From: an uncultured euryarchaeote
GTDB lineage: Archaea > Thermoplasmatota > Poseidoniia > Poseidoniales > Thalassarchaeaceae
Assembly: GCA_937901365.1 (NCBI GenBank)
Contig: CALCEF010000267.1
Span: 1-16,252, forward strand
Direction: 5' to 3'
DNA length: 16,252 nucleotides
Numbering within the stretch: position 1 is the stretch's first letter; every line of letters starts with the position of its first letter. Below the pieces are notes generated by a model. The model ran no database searches and was not told where the DNA came from. It worked only from the letters and a program-made list of their open reading frames with translations. Positions 12,950 through 16,252 of the stretch are shown here, in pieces. Made by a program: the position numbers and the translations under genes.

Positions 12950-14260
12950 ATGTTCCAGCGTCCACGCGGTACTCGTGACTTCGGTCCGACCGAAATGGCA
13001 CGCCGTACCGCCCTTGAGAGGCTGTGCGATGAACAGGCTGCTCGCCATGGATTCTTGCGGGTTGCAACCCCCACATTCGAGAGCCTAGATCTGTTTACGG
13101 CCAAGTCCGGTGACGCTGTGGTTGGCGAACTCTATGCGTTTGAGGACAAAGGTGGACGTCCACTGACCCTACGCCCTGAATTGACCGCACCCGTCATGCG
13201 CATGGTCGCCAATGAAATGCGCTCGGTTCCAAAGCCAATGCGCTTGGCATACTTCGGTTCCTGCTTCCGTTACGAGGAATTCAAGACCGCCCGGTATCGT
13301 GAATTCTGGCAGTATGGGTGTGAGGTTGTGGGCGCATCCGGTCCACTGGTCGAGGCAGAAGTCGTCGCCTTCGCCATCTCACTAATGCGCGCGGCGGGCG
13401 TCGAGGACTGGACGATGAAAATCGGCCATGTCGGCATTCTCAACGATCTTCTCGCAGGACTTTCCGTTCCCGAGGGCAGTCGTCGTGATGTCATGCGCCT
13501 TCTCGACAAGGGCGACTTCGCTGGCTTGACCGGCAAAGGCGTTGCAGAAGATGCTGCAGCCAAGTTGGAAGCCTTCGCTTCTCTATCGGGTGGGGCCGAT
13601 GTCATGCAGGATGCCCGCGCCATGTTGGAAGAGATGGGTGTGGCCACCGACAGTTTGGATTCACTTGCAGAAATGATGTCCAGTTTGTCTGGGCTTGTTC
13701 CTGACATGCCTGAGACCACAATCGATCTCACCGTGTCTCGCGGATTGGATTACTACACGGGCACGGTGTTTGAATTCGAAGTCGCCGAACTCGGTGGAGA
13801 ATGCCAGGTTCTCGGCGGCGGTTCCTATCGCTTGATGCACCTCTTTGACTTGGACGAACTCGACCCGTGTTGTGGATTCGGACTCGGATTTGATCGCATT
13901 CTCATCGCCTTGGAGAAACAAGCTGAGCGCTTGGGCCGAGATGAGGTTGTACCCGGTGAATCATCAGGTCCGGGCAGTTTGGCCGTCATTCCATTCAAGA
14001 TTGATGCCAACAATGTGCTTGGATTGGTCGCCGGCTTACGTGCCTCGGGTGAGCGAGTGCTGCTAGAATTGCGTGAACGCAACTTGGGACGTTCGATGGG
14101 TTGGGCCGACAGTGCTGGAGCGGCCTTTGCCCTGATTGTGGGCCCGCGTGACCTAGAGGCGGGTGAGGCTACGGTCAAGCGTCTCTCCGATGGAGAGCAG
14201 GCGCAGTGCGCACTGAATGCAGAAGCCGTCGCAGAGGCACTTGCGCAACTGCGCGCGTGA
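12950..14260 (+). CDS. hisS: Histidyl-tRNA synthetase
   Basis: A 436-residue class II aminoacyl-tRNA synthetase that charges tRNA-His. The N-terminus has RPRGTRDFGP. Motif 1 is followed by the TLRPELTAPVMRM segment. Motif 2 is FRYEEFKTARYREFWQYG. The histidine-specific loop RGLDYYTGTVFE starts at residue 264, LGGGSYRL follows, and motif 3 is CCGFGLGFDRIL. The C-terminal anticodon-binding domain has SMGWADSAGAAFALIVGPRDL and ends with GEQAQCALNAEAVAEAL. I start at the ATG at 12950 because MFQRPRGTRDF is the normal beginning; a GTG at 12929 in frame is unlikely. Its stop codon directly abuts the stop of the convergent surface-protein gene. Confidence 0.96.
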   Translation: MFQRPRGTRDFGPTEMARRTALERLCDEQAARHGFLRVATPTFESLDLFTAKSGDAVVGELYAFEDKGGRPLTLRPELTAPVMRMVANEMRSVPKPMRLAYFGSCFRYEEFKTARYREFWQYGCEVVGASGPLVEAEVVAFAISLMRAAGVEDWTMKIGHVGILNDLLAGLSVPEGSRRDVMRLLDKGDFAGLTGKGVAEDAAAKLEAFASLSGGADVMQDARAMLEEMGVATDSLDSLAEMMSSLSGLVPDMPETTIDLTVSRGLDYYTGTVFEFEVAELGGECQVLGGGSYRLMHLFDLDELDPCCGFGLGFDRILIALEKQAERLGRDEVVPGESSGPGSLAVIPFKIDANNVLGLVAGLRASGERVLLELRERNLGRSMGWADSAGAAFALIVGPRDLEAGEATVKRLSDGEQAQCALNAEAVAEALAQLRA

Positions 14261-15088
14261 TCACTCTTCGTCTTCGTTGGCTCGAAGCAGAGCGGCTGCA
14301 GCCAGTCCACCGATGCCAATCATCGAGGTGAAGCCGGGTAGCAGACCACCATCGTCGCCGCCGCCACCGCCGCCACCGCCGGTCAACTCCTCAACAGCGG
14401 TTTCATTCAAGATTGGGAATGTCACGGATGCATTGTATGCAGGTCCGTTGTCTGGATGGGTGAAGTAGAGTCCGAAAATAGCTTCATCATCTGCTGTCCA
14501 GAAATTGCCTGCTTGTGAGTTAATGACCATTGTAAACTCGATAGTAAACGATTCTTGGCTGCCATTCCAGTATGCGAGATCTTCAGTCACAGGAAGTGAC
14601 CACACGACTTGGTTCTCACCATCGGAAAGCGAGTCGAACTCTTTGATTGCAACTTCTCGGCCACCCTTTGCCAAAGAAACGTTGAGATTTTCACATTCTC
14701 CATTACAGGTTTCCTGGCCATTGGTCCACTGTCCGTTAAGGTTCAACATGAAATTCATTTCAATCATTTCGCCAACAGCGAGAATGACGTCCTCATCCAA
14801 AACAGGATCCATTCTGCAAGTCACCTTGACATCCATTTCCGCACTCCCACCACGGGATTCTTCTCCATATTCTGCACTATCTGCATTGGTGTTGTTGAAT
14901 TTTGAATTGCAGTTCGAGAGTTGGGGGTTACCGAACAGGTAGAGCGTGTTGTGTTCTGCAGTCGGTTGTCCATTTTCCGAACCTGGTGATTGCATGGCGC
15001 TCAATCCCGGCGATGCGGTGGTTGAACTGGTCATCATGACGGCAAGCATCAGAGCGACGATTGTAACAGAGAGTCCTCGGCGGTCCAT
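14261..15088 (-). CDS. Secreted surface protein with PGF-type C-terminal sorting tail
   Basis: A 275-residue predicted exported protein. The N-terminal signal peptide has an RR pair, a hydrophobic core (about 7-20) and a likely cleavage region near TTASPG. The mature part is acidic and beta-rich, with four cysteines (60, 91, 128, 132) and sequons at Asn65, 136, 175, 219 and 228, suggesting N-glycosylation and disulfides. A linker of eight glycines (237-244) leads to GLLPGFTSMIGIGGLAAAAL and a charged end. This is the tripartite layout of archaeal PGF-CTERM proteins, which are cut by an archaeosortase and lipid-attached. The core has no domain I recognise. It lies downstream of ftsZ with 58 bases between them. 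No Shine-Dalgarno is seen. Confidence 0.85.
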   Translation of the reverse strand: MDRRGLSVTIVALMLAVMMTSSTTASPGLSAMQSPGSENGQPTAEHNTLYLFGNPQLSNCNSKFNNTNADSAEYGEESRGGSAEMDVKVTCRMDPVLDEDVILAVGEMIEMNFMLNLNGQWTNGQETCNGECENLNVSLAKGGREVAIKEFDSLSDGENQVVWSLPVTEDLAYWNGSQESFTIEFTMVINSQAGNFWTADDEAIFGLYFTHPDNGPAYNASVTFPILNETAVEELTGGGGGGGGDDGGLLPGFTSMIGIGGLAAAALLRANEDEE

Positions 15089-15129
15089 GTTCAGCCGTGA
15101 TGACTACCCCGTTTGAGCATTCTGCTTCC

Positions 15130-15145
15130 TTGGCCTAAAGGCCAA
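15130..15145 (-). terminator. Hairpin just after the ftsZ stop codon
   Basis: TTGGCC (15130-15135), loop TAAA, GGCCAA (15140-15145), one base beyond the ftsZ TAA. A perfect six-base stem in this place could end or process the ftsZ transcript. No T-run follows on the minus strand, so classic archaeal termination is not supported. Confidence 0.35.
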
Positions 15146-15146
15146 T

Positions 15147-16252
15147 TTAGGAATCAAAGCGCTGAATCGAACCAAATCCGGGGCCTCGATTGCCGCTCTG
15201 TCGTGCGATATTGAGGGCCTCACCCAACTTGTCGGCGGACATCACAGCGTCGGTCAGTCGCTCGTTTGCAACACCGGTGATAATCGCCATGACCTTGATG
15301 GTATCACCAAATCCAGGATCCTGTCGAGCACCAAAGATGACGTTGGCATCCGGACTCAATCGCCCGGTCATCAAGTCAACCACTTGACTGGCTTGTTCCA
15401 GCGTCATGTAGGGTCCACCTGTGACGTGGATGAGCGCACCGGTCGCGCCATCGATATCGATATCCAACAATGGATGGTTGAGAGACTCGTGAACCACTTC
15501 TTCGGGACCACGGTCGCTCTCACCATACAGCATCATGGTGACGCCGCCACCCTTCATGATGGTTCGAACGTCAGCGAAGTCGAGGTTAATCAGGCTCGGT
15601 AGCGTGATGGTTTCAACGATACCCTTGACGATTTCAGCAATCAATTGGTCCATGATGCTGAACGCTTCATCCAGTGGAAGATTGGGCACGTAGTGTAGGA
15701 GTCGATTGTTGTCGAGAACCAAGACCGCATCCGCTTCTTGTCGAATGTTCTCAAGGCCCTCAAGGGCTCTTGTCATTCGCTGTCGCCTTTCGACCTGGAA
15801 TGGGGTGGTCACCACAGCGACCACGAGAGCTCCAGCACGCTTGGCCTCCTCAGCGACAATCGGTGCAATCCCAGTACCGGTTCCACCGCCCAATCCAGCG
15901 GTGATGAAAACGAGGTCTGCTCCGGAGACAATCTGGGTAATCACATCGCGTCCAGCCTCTGCACACTTGCGTCCTGTCGAAGGGTCGCCTCCGGCACCCA
16001 ATCCACGGGTGATGTGACGTCCGACCAGCAATTTTTGCAGGGCGCGAGTGTGATCGAGATGTTGCTTGTCGGTGTTGATGGCGACTGTAATCGCACCTTC
16101 CACACCAAGATGGGTGATTCTGTTCATCGTGTTGTTACCTGAACCACCACAACCACAGATGAGAATGCGTGGATCTGGTACTCCAAATGTGGAGACATCT
16201 TCGTTGAGCAAAGCGGTCGATTGCTTACCATCTAAATCGCGTTTCAACTCGC
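15147..16252 (-). CDS. ftsZ: Cell-division GTPase FtsZ (5' end probably beyond the window)
   Basis: A tubulin-like GTPase that polymerises into the division ring at mid-cell. Counted from a TTG at 16247, it shows CGCGGSGNNT (31-40), the RGLGAGGDP loop typical of archaeal FtsZ, and the tubulin signature GGGTGTG (120-126). NLDFADVRTIM is the synergy loop that drives hydrolysis in the neighbouring subunit. The C-terminus is short and ends in GPGFGSIQRFDS, without an obvious bacterial-type FtsA/ZipA-binding peptide. The frame is open to the right edge, and archaeal FtsZ proteins commonly have 10-20 more residues before this point. The TTG at 16247 is therefore a doubtful start, and the gene is best treated as 5'-partial. 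Confidence 0.95.
   Translation of the reverse strand, partial: ELKRDLDGKQSTALLNEDVSTFGVPDPRILICGCGGSGNNTMNRITHLGVEGAITVAINTDKQHLDHTRALQKLLVGRHITRGLGAGGDPSTGRKCAEAGRDVITQIVSGADLVFITAGLGGGTGTGIAPIVAEEAKRAGALVVAVVTTPFQVERRQRMTRALEGLENIRQEADAVLVLDNNRLLHYVPNLPLDEAFSIMDQLIAEIVKGIVETITLPSLINLDFADVRTIMKGGGVTMMLYGESDRGPEEVVHESLNHPLLDIDIDGATGALIHVTGGPYMTLEQASQVVDLMTGRLSPDANVIFGARQDPGFGDTIKVMAIITGVANERLTDAVMSADKLGEALNIARQSGNRGPGFGSIQRFDS

Noticed and set aside
14352..14382. GCC/ACC-rich triplet repeat
   Set aside because: It only encodes the octaglycine linker of the surface protein and is not a separate repeat element.
1..16252. CRISPR array, insertion sequence, tRNA or rRNA genes
   Set aside because: No regularly spaced direct repeats, terminal inverted repeats with a transposase, or cloverleaf-type sequences were found on either strand by reading.

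Overview
The window most likely comes from a planktonic marine archaeon of the Thermoplasmatota, probably Marine Group II (Candidatus Poseidoniales). This is inferred from the protein content, not from any rRNA. The archaeal signs are an FtsZ with an archaeal-type GLGAGG region, a cis-prenyltransferase with an N-terminal extension, a surface protein ending in a PGF-type sorting tail, and Shine-Dalgarno sites matching GAGGTGAT. A secreted zinc carboxypeptidase full of aspartate-rich calcium loops beside a sodium-coupled amino-acid transporter suggests a marine protein degrader. Base composition is near 50% GC and coding density is very high. No stretch over about 140 bases lacks a gene, and there is no tRNA, rRNA, CRISPR array or insertion sequence.

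Layout. 1-301: end of a DUF354-like glycosyltransferase (+). 278-1556: NUDIX hydrolase and cis-prenyltransferase (-). 1627-2298: twofold-repeat membrane protein (+). 2258-2800: HAD phosphatase of the type usually fused to UbiA (-). 2899-4044: degenerate kinase-fold protein with a C-terminal membrane hairpin (+). 4031-5739: cofactor-dependent phosphoglycerate mutase and MscS channel (-). 5877-14260: a long plus-strand run of M14 carboxypeptidase, NSS transporter, NAD(P)HX repair enzyme, a membrane-anchored coiled-coil protein, two tandem GtrA proteins and histidyl-tRNA synthetase. 14261-16252: PGF-tailed surface protein and FtsZ (-), with FtsZ running to the right edge.

How the genes fit together. 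The carboxypeptidase and transporter form a tight pair for releasing amino acids outside the cell and importing them. The glycosyltransferase, cis-prenyltransferase, HAD protein and GtrA pair could all serve polyprenyl-linked glycan or envelope lipid metabolism, but that link is inference from family roles. The remaining genes are housekeeping: nucleotide clean-up, glycolysis, osmotic protection, translation and division.

For regulation, several genes inside operons carry a GGTGAT-like site exactly 3 nt before the start. Genes that begin transcription units lack it and may be leaderless. Two of those, hisS and the HAD gene, share CAGATTGAA at the same distance upstream of the start codon. The strongest non-coding structure is a 12-bp imperfect inverted repeat between the divergent mscS and carboxypeptidase genes.
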